A DNA stretch of 64,000 bases. Source: Sclerotinia nivalis. Its lineage: Eukaryota > Ascomycota > Leotiomycetes > Helotiales > Sclerotiniaceae. The stretch lies in assembly GCA_029531795.1 (NCBI GenBank), contig JAPEIS010000005.1, positions 2,478,001 to 2,542,000 of the forward strand, read 5' to 3'. The notes under the pieces are model-generated. The model worked only from the letters and a program-made list of their open reading frames with translations, had not been told where the DNA came from and made no database searches. The position numbers and the translations under genes were made by a program. Shown here one piece after another: positions 45,892 to 57,696 of the stretch. Position 1 is the stretch's first letter, and each line of letters begins with the position of its first letter.

Positions 45892-47377
45892 ATGGCACGC
45901 CCAAAGAAGGTCGATGATAAACCAAAGGAGGCTGCTGATGGAGCAACTTTACAAATTGATGTTGCAAGCTTTGTGAGAACTAGGGATACTGTAAGTTTCC
46001 CTCTTTATTGAAACTTTTTCACATTCCTTGTTTCAATCCATTTCGAACTTCGATCGCATTCCTCCATCTATCTACCTCTCAACTACTATATCCCCCCCCG
46101 GCCATTGTCTATCCTCAACATGCGACTCAGGTAGCATTCAACAACTATAGCTACTATATATCCAAATCTTACGATTATCGAATTCGCACATCGACGCGAC
46201 TCTATTGCGCGTATTTTCACTTTGAAAATCTTCAACTCCAAATCTATCTCAAATCTATCACGCGTCAATAGTGTTTACCTACCGCTTTCGCGTTTCAATA
46301 CAATGGCCACCCCACCAACCCGCCGGCAAATTGATTTGAACTTGTACCTTTGTGAGCAAACGCTAATGTGGTCAAAGTTTATCGGTGGTCTCGCGACTTT
46401 ACAAGAAGCTATCCAAAGTGTTTCCTCCGCCTACATCAAACATACCAATGCTGTTCTCGGTGAGCACGGTGCAGGCTACGATATCAATACAGCTCTTTCA
46501 AAGCTTGGTGAAAATCCTCTCCTCGGAAGTCTCGGTGCTCTTCAACGCGCTGCAAGCCCTGTTATAGTTAAGGCCGTTGACACTGCTCCAGAGAAGAAGG
46601 AAAGAAAGAAGAGACAACATGATCCAAATGCGCCAAAGCGTCCTCTTACTCCATTCTTCCTCTATATGCAAACTGCTCGTCCTATTATCGCAAAAGATCT
46701 CGGTGACGTTCCCAAGGGAGAGGTTTCTAGCGAAGGTACGAAGAGATGGACTGATATGGCTCCCAAGGACAAAGCTGTAAGTTTTACCGATCCGAACCGT
46801 TCTTATTCACCACTAATAATATTTACAGCTTTGGCAAGATGCTTACAAGGACAACCTCCGTTTGTATAATGCGCGCATGCACTCCTATCGCAGAGGTAAC
46901 CTTTCTGCCAAGGAGATGAGTGATGATGCTGCCGCCGCATACGCTGACGAGAACAACATTGGCGCAGATGCATCAGCAGATGCTCAACTCGTAGGAGAAG
47001 CCAGTGCCGGAGTTACAGCTACAGTTGAGGAAGAAGAAGATGCAGAAGGTGAACCTGAAGCCGAAGCCGAAGCCGAAGCCGAAGCCGAAGCTGAAGCCGA
47101 AGCTGAAGTTGAGAAATCACCAACCCCTGCTCCAAAGACACCAAAAGCCAAAGGACGCAAATCGAAGGGTAAATCCGAAGTCGCCGAAGAAATCCCCGCT
47201 CCATCCTCCGCTTCCATTGTACCACCTCAAAAGGAGGCAAGCCCAGCCAGAAAACGTAAGCGTTCCGGCAAGAAGGGAGATGAACCAGTTGCTACTACAG
47301 AGCAAGAAGAGGCAACAGTTGAAACACCAAAATCTGCACCAAAGTCTAGAAAGAAGAAGACCAAGACCGATGCTTAG
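45892..47377 (+). CDS. HMG-box chromatin protein with Glu-Ala repeat
   Basis: Exons 45892-45990, 46378-46776 and 46829-47377 give 348 residues. An N-terminal helical segment (ATLQEAIQSVSSAYIKHTNA, about residues 38-57) precedes the HMG box, about residues 114-190 (DPNAPKRPLTPFFLYMQTAR, then KRWTDMAPKDKALWQDAYKD). This is an NHP6-like, non-sequence-specific DNA-bending box. Downstream is an acidic (EA)n stretch near residues 238-262 and Lys-rich tails (KSRKKKTK). The first intron is 388 bp. Its acceptor (CAAAG before TTTATC) is weak but joins RDT to FIGGLATLQE in frame, so the boundary is the least certain part. Confidence 0.88.
47042..47110. repeat. Coding GAAGCC microsatellite
   Basis: About eleven hexanucleotide units, GAAGCC with some GAAGCT, encode alternating Glu-Ala inside the HMG-box protein. 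Length change here alters the acidic tail without a frameshift. Confidence 0.9.
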
Positions 47378-47383
47378 TTTGAC

Positions 47384-47565
47384 TGGGTAGGATAGCTATC
47401 ATATCAACTGTTAGTATCTTTCTTCAATAGAGGATTACAATTGATTGGATAGGATAGCTATCATACCAACTGTTAGTATCTTTCTTCAGTAGAGGATTAC
47501 AGTTGATTGGATAGGATAGCTATCGTATCAACTGTCAGTATCTTTTCTTCGGTAGAGGATTACAG
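47384..47565. repeat. Three-copy 62-bp tandem repeat in the 3' region
   Basis: The landmark GATAGCTATC recurs at 47391, 47453 and 47515, so the period is exactly 62 bp. Copies differ by a few single bases and one inserted T in the third. It begins within about 10 bp of the HMG-box stop codon. Confidence 0.92.
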
Positions 47566-49936
47566 GCATTCGGGCGTTACATGATTCTTCTTTGCCTTTT
47601 GTGTAAGGGAGTTTCTAACATAACATGGATATCAATTCCTTTTCATACTCCTTTTGTCGAATATTTGATGGATATGGGATGGCTGCGTGAATTCTGTTTA
47701 TTTGATCATGGGTTTAAGGTTACCTATCAGGTACAAAATGGTTACCGGGATGACCTTACTTGCTAATGAGCGGATCTGGAAATGAATTAGTTCTCGATGA
47801 GCTTTGGTCTCAATCGCATAGGGAGACATGCTACTACGTTGTTAGTTAAATGAATAAACACTTCATACCTATTTTGTTCGTTTTGTGAATGGATTATCAT
47901 GCCATGTTATGTTTGTATACTTCCCATGTGCATTTTATGTCTTCTCCCTCTCCCTCTCCCTCTCTCCTTTCACTTCACTTCACTTCGCTTCTTCATAGCA
48001 TAGCTTCAGCATACGCAGCAGTGCCATAACATACTGGGTAACTAATCCTCAATCTAATCCTCAATCTATCACGTAGCACCCCATATCAAAAGGCACCCAA
48101 TACTCCTTGACATACAACGACCGACCAACCAACCAGCAGCAAAAGGAATAGGTAAAACGATATGATTGCGGGATTCAAAGAAAGAAGGAAAGAGAGAGAG
48201 AAAGATATATATATATATATGTTCGATGCAAATAGGGCAATGTGATGTGATATATTAGAATACCACCTAGTCTCTAGTTGGCGATTTAGAGTATTTTTAC
48301 CTGATTAGGGTTGGGGGGGGGGGTGAAGAGGATTGGAGAGATGGAGGTAGGGGGTAGGGGGATGGAGGTTAGGTTTGAGAAGTTTGAGATTTTTTTGTAG
48401 GGAGGGAGGGATGGATGGGTGGGTAGTTGGGCTTATGTAATTCATGTATGTATGTGTGTATGGAATATTTTATCTCGAGTAGTCTTCGCGCTTTAAATCG
48501 ATGTTGATGCCAGCTGGGATTAGAGTCGGGGTTAGATTGCTGTGATTAATTGGATTGTCTTTGGGGTCTTGAGAGGATCTTGGATATGGGGGGATAGGTC
48601 TATGTAGGTAGGTAGGTAGATATAGGTAGGTAGGTATACGGAGATTATTTTAATAGGGTTTAGATGCTAGATGCTAGATGTATATTAGATGCTGGCTGGA
48701 TTTGGTATTATACGATAGAATTTCTCGGTAGAAGGGATTTATACACAACGATAATAATATACAATACCGTTGAACCATATACTGGTATACCTTACCTTGT
48801 ATCTATACCTCATCACACATTAATTACTACCTAGGTGGGTATTTAAGCAAACTCTTCACCCTCATCCTCATTCTCATCTTCATCTTCATTTTAGAAGCTC
48901 ACTTAAATTATTGCACAGTAACCTTATGTATCCTTAGGCCTTGAGCTCGATTTTGGGATACTAGTAGTAGATTAGGTAATTATAGATAGTTTCGTAGTTC
49001 GTTGTTATCGTTAAAATTAGGAAATATTACCTAGGTAGTTTCTTCAGTTGTATAAGATTTTACGATATATCTAAGATTAAGATTACTTAGTATCTGAGTA
49101 AGTAAGTCTGTGTAATGATTTTTTGTTTATGTTATAGTATGATATAATACAACTTACAAAAAGCCGGGTAGGAAACACTATAGTATCGCGTTGGATACCC
49201 AAAAACAATACTAGGTAAACAAGCATCCACAACCCTACCTCCATATATAAATGGTGACAACCCAGCGCGTTCCACCGAACGAGCAACCCAACCTATAATA
49301 ATTAACCCAGTTCTAACCAATTTACAGGATACAACAACTTCATCCTTCCAGTCCTTTCAGGAATTTATCGTGGCGCTGTTTGTTTTGAGCACTACGCTAG
49401 AAAGGTGAAATGGCCAATTACCTAGTAGAAAGGTGGAGGAATTATTTGTTTACTCCATATTTTTGAGTATATCGATCCTGTCTGTGTAGGTAATTTATTT
49501 TCTTTTTGTTGTATGTAGAGTAGAGGGATAGTAGAGTCAAGAGCGAGAGCGACAAAGATGGTGGGGATATTAATGGAATGAAGGAGAGGTTAAGGTAGGA
49601 TGGAGATGGAGGTTATGACGGATGGGCTCGTCATCATACGGGATGATGATAGCGGCTGAGACCGTAGGATTTATATGCGAGATCATCTTTAATTCTATGG
49701 TAGGAACAGTGTGGATAATATAAGTACTTTATCCTTCCTTCTTTTTCTTTCTTTCTCAGCCTTATTCTAAAATACGACTTCTTGTCATTCGTTCTCTTGT
49801 AAGAGCTTACTAGTTGTGCGAGTCGTCTTTTGGGTGATAGTGCTCTTGAGTAGCTTTTCTTCTTCTTACATTCTTTTCGCGCAGATTATAGCTGAGCTCA
49901 TCAGTTTTTCACAACGTCGTTGTTATTGTTGCAATC
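47566..49936. other. Intergenic region, 2.4 kb
   Basis: Contains CTCCCT and CACTT runs (47945-47990), a TA run (48206-48222), a G run (48315), TAGG units (48606-48630) and several ATGCTAGATG copies (48662). No gene is supported. The last 200 bp are pyrimidine-rich, as often seen in filamentous fungal promoters. Confidence 0.5.
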
Positions 49937-52118
49937 ATGCATTTGTCACTCATTTCCCTTTTGGCTTCTTCAAGCTTAGTTTTAGCAAGAAATTTACCCA
50001 GGAATTCTCTTCAAGCAAATCGCAATATTGGATTTCCTGGTTGGTCTCTCCAGACAGATACTTGTGCGGTAGGAAGTACATCATGCGGAAATATTGCACC
50101 CGGTGCATGTTGTCCATCGAACATGGTTTGTGCTAAACCTGCAAATTCAGAAGTTGCTGCTTGTTGTCCTACTGGTAAGATATCTCCCTCCTATTCTCGG
50201 ACTCTTGGAAATCTAATATATATTTAAAAGCAGGTGAATGTCGCGGCATTATTGAAGCAGCTCCTAAATGTGCAGATGCTAGTTGGAATTTATGGGCTGG
50301 GCTGGATGGAAATTATTTCTGTTGTGAAGTGGGGTTACTTGGAGCTTATGATCATATTTCTCATCGAGCGGGAACTTGTGTTTCTTCTGTTGTAGCTCCT
50401 ACTACTTCGGCGGTTCTGGTAAGTCGTTGATGGTTTGTGGTTCGGTTTGAATTGGAAAATTTACTTGTTTGCAGAGATCGACTGGGACGGGTTCTACAGT
50501 AACCTCCATTTCTACGACTGTCACTTCTGCTCATTCAACGTCGACGATCGTTCGAGCGACTAGTGGTATTACTTCAAATATTGCTATCAGGACATCTTCA
50601 AGTGCAGTTGCAACTTCAAAGTCCGCATTAAACACTGCAATAGCAAATTCTAATGCAGCAGCTACCGGAAAACCAGTGTAAGTATCACATTTGGTTGTAT
50701 TAGAGATGTGCTAATCAGCCATTAGCTTCTTCCACTACATGGTAGGAGGAATTAATGATGCTCATTGCGAGCAAGATATCATTGATGCGATAGCTTTAGG
50801 AGTCGATGCTTTTGCTCTTAATCTTGGTAAGTTTTCCATCCGCGATGGATACATAAGTACATTAGCTAAGTCTAATTTCTTAGCCGTGACGCTAGATTCC
50901 ACCAATTCATGGGCAACCAGCACCGTCGCCTCCCTTTTTAAATATGCTCAAGCTCATAACTTCAAACTTTTGTACTTACCATTCCCCTTCACCGTAAGAA
51001 AATTTGAACTAATCTCCAAACCCAGCTTCTCCTTCGACATGACCGGTTTTACATCCCCTTCTCAATTCATCCCAATCCTCAATACCTACGTCACTAACAG
51101 CGCCTACTACAAATATTCCAGTCAACCATTCGTCTCCACCTTTAACGGTGGTGCCTCAAACTTTAAATTTGGCCAAGACACCGTGAACGACGGTTGGAAA
51201 AACGAGCTACAGGCAGTAATGTCCGCATCCGGTCATCCCATCTACTTCATCCCCTCCTTCCAAGACGTAGCCGCTTCTTCTTCATTATTCACTACCGAAT
51301 ACCCAACTCTAAATGGAACATTCAACTGGAACTCCTGGCCCACCTATACAGCCGGCGATGTACCCGTCAACACCATCGACGACGTCACATATCAAAACGC
51401 GGCAAAAGCTGCCGGAAAAGGATTCATGATGGGAATCTCCCCCCTCCAATTCAAACACATCGACACAACACAAAACTGGTATCGACGCGGCGAAGCCAAT
51501 CTCGAAAACCGCTTCGATCAAATCCTAACCCTGCAACCCGATTTCATCGAATTCCAAACCTGGAACGACGCAGGTGAATCGCATTATATGGGTAATTCAT
51601 GGCCGGAACCACTAGTCTCAAATAGTACACCGGAAGCCCTGTCAAGTATCGCGTATGATCATACAGGCTATTGGCAAATCCTGCAGAGTTTTATCGCGGT
51701 GTGGAAAAGTGGTGCGAGGAGTACGGCGTCTATGGTTCCGACGAATGGGAAAGATGCCCAGGGGACTTTTTGGCATCATACGCTTTTGAAGGACGGGGAT
51801 TGTTCAAGTGATAGTTTGGGATTGGGGAAACCGGAGGGCGTGGATGGCGTGGAGGATAGTGTTACGGCGGTGGTGTTGGTTGCGGGGGGCGTGCAGGGTT
51901 TGAAGGGAAGTATTAGTGTAGGTGGGAAGGTTTTGGGGACGAAGGATCTCGGTGCGGGCTTTAATACGATGGTTGTGAATAATATTTCGACGGGGTCTGT
52001 GGAGATGAGGGTTGTGAATGCTGGGGGGATGGTGGTGGTTAGTGGGAAGGGTCCGTTGGATGTGGTGGATAAGGCGGATTTGTGTAATTATAATTATCAG
52101 GTTGTGGGGTTGAGTTAG
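49937..52118 (+). CDS. Secreted GH71 alpha-1,3-glucanase with N-terminal Cys-rich module
   Basis: Mutanase-type enzyme that cuts alpha-1,3-glucan, a wall polymer. Exons 49937-50174, 50234-50418, 50475-50677 and 50726-52118 give 672 residues. A signal peptide (MHLSLISLLASSSLVLA) is followed by a module with 12 cysteines including three Cys-Cys pairs (residues about 42-132), then a Ser/Thr-rich linker (about 142-208). The catalytic domain begins VFFHYMVGGINDAHCEQDI and carries FNGGASNFKFGQD, YFIPSFQD, GISPLQF and EFQTWNDAGESHYMG. Both introns within the front modules fall near module edges. The Cys-rich module is probably carbohydrate-binding, by inference from position and linker. Confidence 0.93.
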
Positions 52119-52846
52119 TGTTTCTAAGATGGAATTTGAGGAATCCTGGATTATAGGGACGAATGTATGGGAGTCGGGGAGTCGGGAGGTTGAGAGCGAA
52201 AGGGTGAAAAGCGCTAGGTAAGCGAGCGCGAGAGGATCTCGTTTCGATCATAGAAGATTCCGCCCGGGAGATCTCGCATCTTTCTTCATGACAAGATGAA
52301 GAATTGGAAACGGAAGGGCGTTAAATTCTTATGTAAATATACGTTTATATTCTTTTTGTACTATTGTACCATCGATTTACAGTACTATTCGCAATCAAAT
52401 AGCATGATTAGCATCAAATAGCAATTGAATAAACGATATGAATAAGTAGATAAATCAATAAGTACACCATACTGGGAAATATCTCCTCGCTCGATGATTA
52501 AATCTAAGATCTTGAATGATATCCTCCGCACTAACCTTAAGCAGAAGCAAAAAATTCGAAAAGGTTTGAAAGAAAATAGAAAATAGCAAATAGCAAAGAG
52601 ATGAGATTTAAAAGGAGTGAACTAAATACAGTGGACATTTTTTAAATTTCCTCATTGGGAAGTTTGATAATAATACATGAAGTAGATCTAGGTATTAATT
52701 AAAGAAAGTAAAGGATTCGACCAGTCGATTCCAAGGGGTATCCAAATCTTCCACATCTATCCATCCGTCCGTCTATTCACCATCCATCCATACCTAGTCC
52801 TACACCCATTCAATCAAAGCCTACACCCTAAACAAAACTCATCGCC
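52119..52846. other. Convergent intergenic region, 728 bp
   Basis: 3' ends of the GH71 gene and the repeat-rich membrane protein gene face each other. AT-rich, nothing distinctive. Confidence 0.5.
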
Positions 52847-55800
52847 CTACACATCATTCTTCCCCGCCAAATTCCGAATGCGATCTCTAAATCCCACCTT
52901 CTCATCCTCAAACCCGCTCTTCTCGATATCCCCGCCAAACTTCCCACCCATGCCCTCTGCACCTCCCGATGGAACCCCCTTCATCTCCCTCCCCATCCAC
53001 TTCTGAATAAACATTTTAACCGTCACGACCGTCGTGCCCGTCGTAAACGTACTCGTAACATTCATCGCGGCCCCAATCAAAACCGCGTCAGGAAGTTGCA
53101 CCGTACACAAACTAATCCGTTGAATATCGGCGAAACCCGTCACGAACGCCACATTGGCACCTCCTAGCAGAGCGGTAAGTACGACACCCCTCAGTAACCG
53201 CAGCGCTTTGATACTCTCGTTGAATTTCATTTCTAGGATGAAGGCTACGAATGTGAGAGCGATTACGATGAAACCGATGACACCATGGAATGTGTTCCCA
53301 TGCGGAGCGGAACCGAGGAGAAGAATGCCTAGAATGAGACCACCGAGAGAGAGAGGTAGAACGGCGAATATCCAGATGTAGAAACGGGTTTTGGGGGCGG
53401 AAGCCCAGATGTGGGGACGCCCGAGCATGGTTGCTATTTCGTTGCCGGAGGAGAGGAGGAGGGCGAAGGGGATGGCGATGAAGTAGACGAGGATGACTAG
53501 GAAAGCTGCGTTGGGGGTCAGTAATTTTATTTTTATTTATGGGTGAAAATGAAGAGAGAACGAAGAAGGCACGAGGAAACAAAGAAACATACCATGCGCC
53601 ACAATCAAAATAACCAACCGAATAATCGGAACCCCATTAACCTCAATATCCTTCGCCGCCGGATTAATCTGAAACACATTATTCTGACTCTCGATCGTAA
53701 AAGTGGTATTAGGTAACATGATTGAACTTCCTCCAGATGTGAAAGTGGAAGGTATACTCCCACCAGCTTGTAAACCCAAGAAGATTTGTACCAAACCTCC
53801 GACACCCTGACAAGTAAGAATATTGACACCTTTTTGAAGAAGGGTATCAAGGGATGTCGTGTTTACACCGCTGACAAGCCCGGATGTGATATCGGAAATA
53901 TTGAGGTTTGTGTCGGCATCGACTCTTTTGTCGAGTTTGATTTTTGGGAATGTGGGTGCGACGGGTACAGTTCGGCGGATAATAGAGGAGGATCTATAGG
54001 AACGTGCGCGCATAGCCGGGGAGGAGAAATTGCTTGTAAGAGTATCTGATGAGGAAAGATTGCTTGCAGGAGCATCTGAGGAGGATATTGGTGCTGGGGC
54101 TTCTGATCCAGTTCCAGGCATGGACATGCTCATCCCCAAAATTTGTGCAATCAAAGCAACACCCTGACCACCCAATCCCTGACCAAAAGAAGTTGCCACT
54201 CCCCCTGTCGTATCATTGAAATCATCCGTTTTGAAAATCGGTGTTGCTGCTTGCATCATAACTCCGGTTGAATTGGCTCCATTGAGAATTGCTTGGAAAC
54301 CTCCCATGGTGGAAATACTTTGACCCGCGCCATCGACAAGACCTCTTGCGAGACCTTCGGCTGCTTTGGAAACAGATACACCTTGCAAAGCTGACATTAT
54401 TCCTCCGGTAGAGGAGTTTGAACCTCCACCTAGAAGAGATGCTGCTTTAGCCTGAAGACGAGAAACTGTACCATTTGCAAGGAAGTTACTGGTAAGACCA
54501 TATGAGAAATCTCTTGCAGTCGTAGCTATACCTCCATCCATCGGAGTCTGCGCCGTTGAAGGATCTTGCAGTCCAAGCCCTACAGCAGCACCCTGCCCAA
54601 TACCACTTCCAGCTCCTCGTGCTGCGGGGCCTAGCATACCAGAAATATTGGACATGGACATGATACTCATGAGTTTGGTCTGTAAGGTTTGCAGGGTTCC
54701 ATTCGCGAGGAAATTGGTGGTAAGTCCGTAGGCAAAGTTATGCGCCACTTCTGGACCTGCAGTATCGGGTCCGGTGGTGGGAGCAACGGCTGCATTTGAG
54801 AGACCAAGGCCTTGTGCAGCACCAGCACCCAATCCAGAGCCGGCTCCAACAAGGACAGGGCCAACCATACTGGAAAGATTGGATGATCCGGACATGGCTT
54901 GTGATGCTAATTTCTGAACATCCACTGCGCCAAGGAATGAACTTGACAGTGATTTGGTGAATCCATATGCAACCATGTCAACATTGAGTCCGGAGCCTGT
55001 GGCATTAGTTCCTGCGGCAGCAGCTTCAGCAGCCCTTTTCATCTCCATTTTCATGGTAGTTGCTGTGTTCATTGGTAAATTAAGACCTTCTGCAGCACCT
55101 TCTCCCAAACCTGTAATACTATTAGCATCAATTTATCATATGACAGAGACAAACATACCTTTTCCAGCATTAACAACTGCAGATTGTAGCATGCCAGTGG
55201 GTAAACCACCCATTATTTTTGACATATCAATATTTGAAAAAAGGGATTGAGTAAGGCCATTTCCAAGGTTACCAATAATCGAAGGAATGCCGGTTCCATT
55301 GGGAGCAGCGACGGCTGATTTGTTGAGCCCCAAACCACTGGCCGTTCCTCCTCCCAGACCACTTCCAAGAGCGGCAGAAGCTGCTCCTGCACCACTAGTA
55401 AATGATGAAGTGTTTAGACTTCCCGCGAGAGCATTTGAAACTCTACAACACCAAAATTAGTAAAACAGACCTTGAAATGTGACGAATTCCACATATTTTG
55501 ATCAAGAGTTTGCTTACCCGAATCCTAGATTGTTCGCAATAGCGTTTATGCCAGATGGCTTTTGAGCCGAAGTCTGTTTAACTCCATTGTTGATCTTAAG
55601 ACCATTGGTAACACCCCTTCCAACACCATCGCCAAGGAATTGCGCCGGCGTGGCCAGCGAATCGGCAGTAATACCAAGAAATTTCTCTCCGAGTGACTCA
55701 ATAATTCCCGTGAATCCACCTCCTCCCGTGGCACCCTTCGCTCCACCAGCACCCGCTGCCGCACCTCCTCCTTTCGCTGCTCCACCTGTAAATACCGAAG

Positions 55801-56194
55801 CAAAATCCTCAAAAATTCCTCTAGATCGCAAATTGCTTCCACTGTGTGCTTGCTGTGTATCCGCAGCTAACTTATGCAAATCATTGCTCAGTGCCTGTAG
55901 GGAGGCAAGGTGATGTTGAGCGCTCACAGAACCCAAGATATCAGCTGCTGTCTTGAGTACTGTTGCAATGTCTCCCCCTGCTTGCAATAGTCCAATATCT
56001 ACAGCCCCTAGAGAAGCAATGGTGGAAGAATATTGTGAGATAGGATGGTTATCGGTATGAAGAAATGACCGAACATGGTATATTCCCCATGGTAATATTG
56101 ATATAGTATTAAAGAAAAGTAATATAGAAGCAAAAATTACGAAAAGATTTCGCGTCCAGACGCGCTGCTGTGGTATATGTTCAACATAACCCAT
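52847..56194 (-). CDS. Large membrane protein: Gly-rich repeats plus cytochrome b561-like domain
   Basis: I do not recognise this family as a whole. Exons 56194-55518, 55442-55159, 55110-53593 and 53505-52847 give 1,045 residues. A membrane segment lies at about 16-38 (NLFVIFASILLFFNTISIL). Next are several repeats of 75-90 residues. Each pairs an amphipathic start (FAYGLTTNFLANGTLQTLQ, FSYGLTSNFLANGTVSRLQ, VAYGFTKSLSSSFLGAVDVQ) with a Gly-rich end (GAGSGLGAGAAQGLGL, GAGSGIGQGAAVGLGL, GLGEGAAEGLNL). Many N-glycosylation sequons occur between them, so this part probably faces outward. The C-terminal third (about residue 815 onward) has five or so membrane helices with spaced His (VAHAFLVIL, GNTFHGVIGFIV), resembling the cytochrome b561/ferric-reductase-like fold. 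It ends in a charged tail. Confidence 0.8.
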
Positions 56195-57696
56195 GATTAA
56201 ATAAATGTAGTAAAGATCAAGTCACCATAACTTCCCGGCAAAAGCACAAGCAAAGGAAAAAATGTCTGCAAAAAGATGTGAAAATCAAGCGATATCCATC
56301 TAGTATTAAAGGAAAAGCTGGTTGAGAATTGTTATGTGCCAATGACGGATGAATCCCACTAAGTCTCCTCGATTGGCGCGTCCATGTTCGCAACAGTCTA
56401 CTTTTGGAAAAGCCATACGTGATGCGCGAGGCAATCGTTGTAACATGGTTGTCTTGACTAGATCTGCTGTGACTAAAGCTTGGATTAGGGGTGAAACGAA
56501 GATCGGCCACTGACCTAAAGGGCAAGGAAACTATATGACATAAACCTGAAGTATGACTAGTTGACATGTGATGAATAATTGAACGAACTATATTAGCACA
56601 TGGCCTGTTCATATCGATTTGGTCTTTGCGAAATACTGAGTATGGCCAGCAACTGAAAGTATTGTTTAGGCTATCCATGTGGATGAAATCTGCACCTCCT
56701 TAAACAAGATGGCCACTAATCAAATATTGCGGAATTGCTCATGTAGATTCAAGAGAATAGACTCCTATTTCATTTGAACTTGTAGGAATTGCTGTCTGTC
56801 AATGATTTCTCGTCCCATGCGATGGTCCATCACGATATATATGCCCTCGATTGTACCTCCCATTCATACATAAGACGAAGGCTCCATCTACACACAATGA
56901 TTCTATAGAACAAGATAGATTGTGTCAAGTTCTGATAATACTGTCAATATGCAGTTATTTCCAATTAGGATTTATAAATGTCCCCAAGCCCCAATTCTGC
57001 ACCGCCCCGAAACATTCTTACAACAAAGAAAATATACCTAATTTCCAGATAAAGCTTACAAGGTAAAGCCATCAGTAGGTGCCCTAAGCCGTTCTTGTTT
57101 CGAAACGTACGTGCCTTTGCACGGTCGGAGAGTGAATCAAAATTCGCCCCACCACTTGTTTCACTCAAGTACTCCGCATGGCGAGACCTGAGTTCTTGAT
57201 GCAGGGATTGTTAGAAGCTATCTGAATGTGACATTTAACCATGTCTATTTGCAAGCAAAACCCCCATACAGGAAGATTTCACATTCAGACTACCGGTATT
57301 CCCTGACCCGACGGCTTTACTACCTAAATAGTAATTGACATTGTCATAATTTTGAATGTCCTCCAGTATCCCAAACCGTGATAAGGTGTTGCGCGCGGAC
57401 CAAAATCAGAAACAAATGTCGGCACTCGAAAGTGTTCGTAAGGCCTGTGCGTGCTTGGAAATACGACGAGTAATGAGTAATAATTCGTGGTCTCATAACC
57501 TTAATTTATCCGAAGATGTTCTATCGACTTTCGGTATAATATTGTATGTGTATGTAAAACGAGTTAAACGAGAGGAGATATTTGATATTATAACGTCTTT
57601 CTGATCGTACATACTGTCCAATTCAAGCAATTATCACAAAGGTATGAGGGTAGTAATTGCAGGCGAATTTGAGGATTTCAACGCTTCTCAAAATAT
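56195..57696. other. Intergenic region, 1.5 kb
   Basis: Upstream of the repeat-rich membrane protein gene and downstream of the Zn2Cys6 gene, both minus. A 153-codon minus frame (56217-56678) has no coding character. Nothing else is supported. Confidence 0.5.

Noticed and set aside
49240..49320. tRNA-like stretch near GCTCGTTCGGTGG
   Set aside because: I could not fold it into a cloverleaf with a proper B box and acceptor stem.
56217..56678. 153-codon minus-strand frame
   Set aside because: No domain, biased to Arg/Ser/His as in random AT-rich DNA, and no splice partner.
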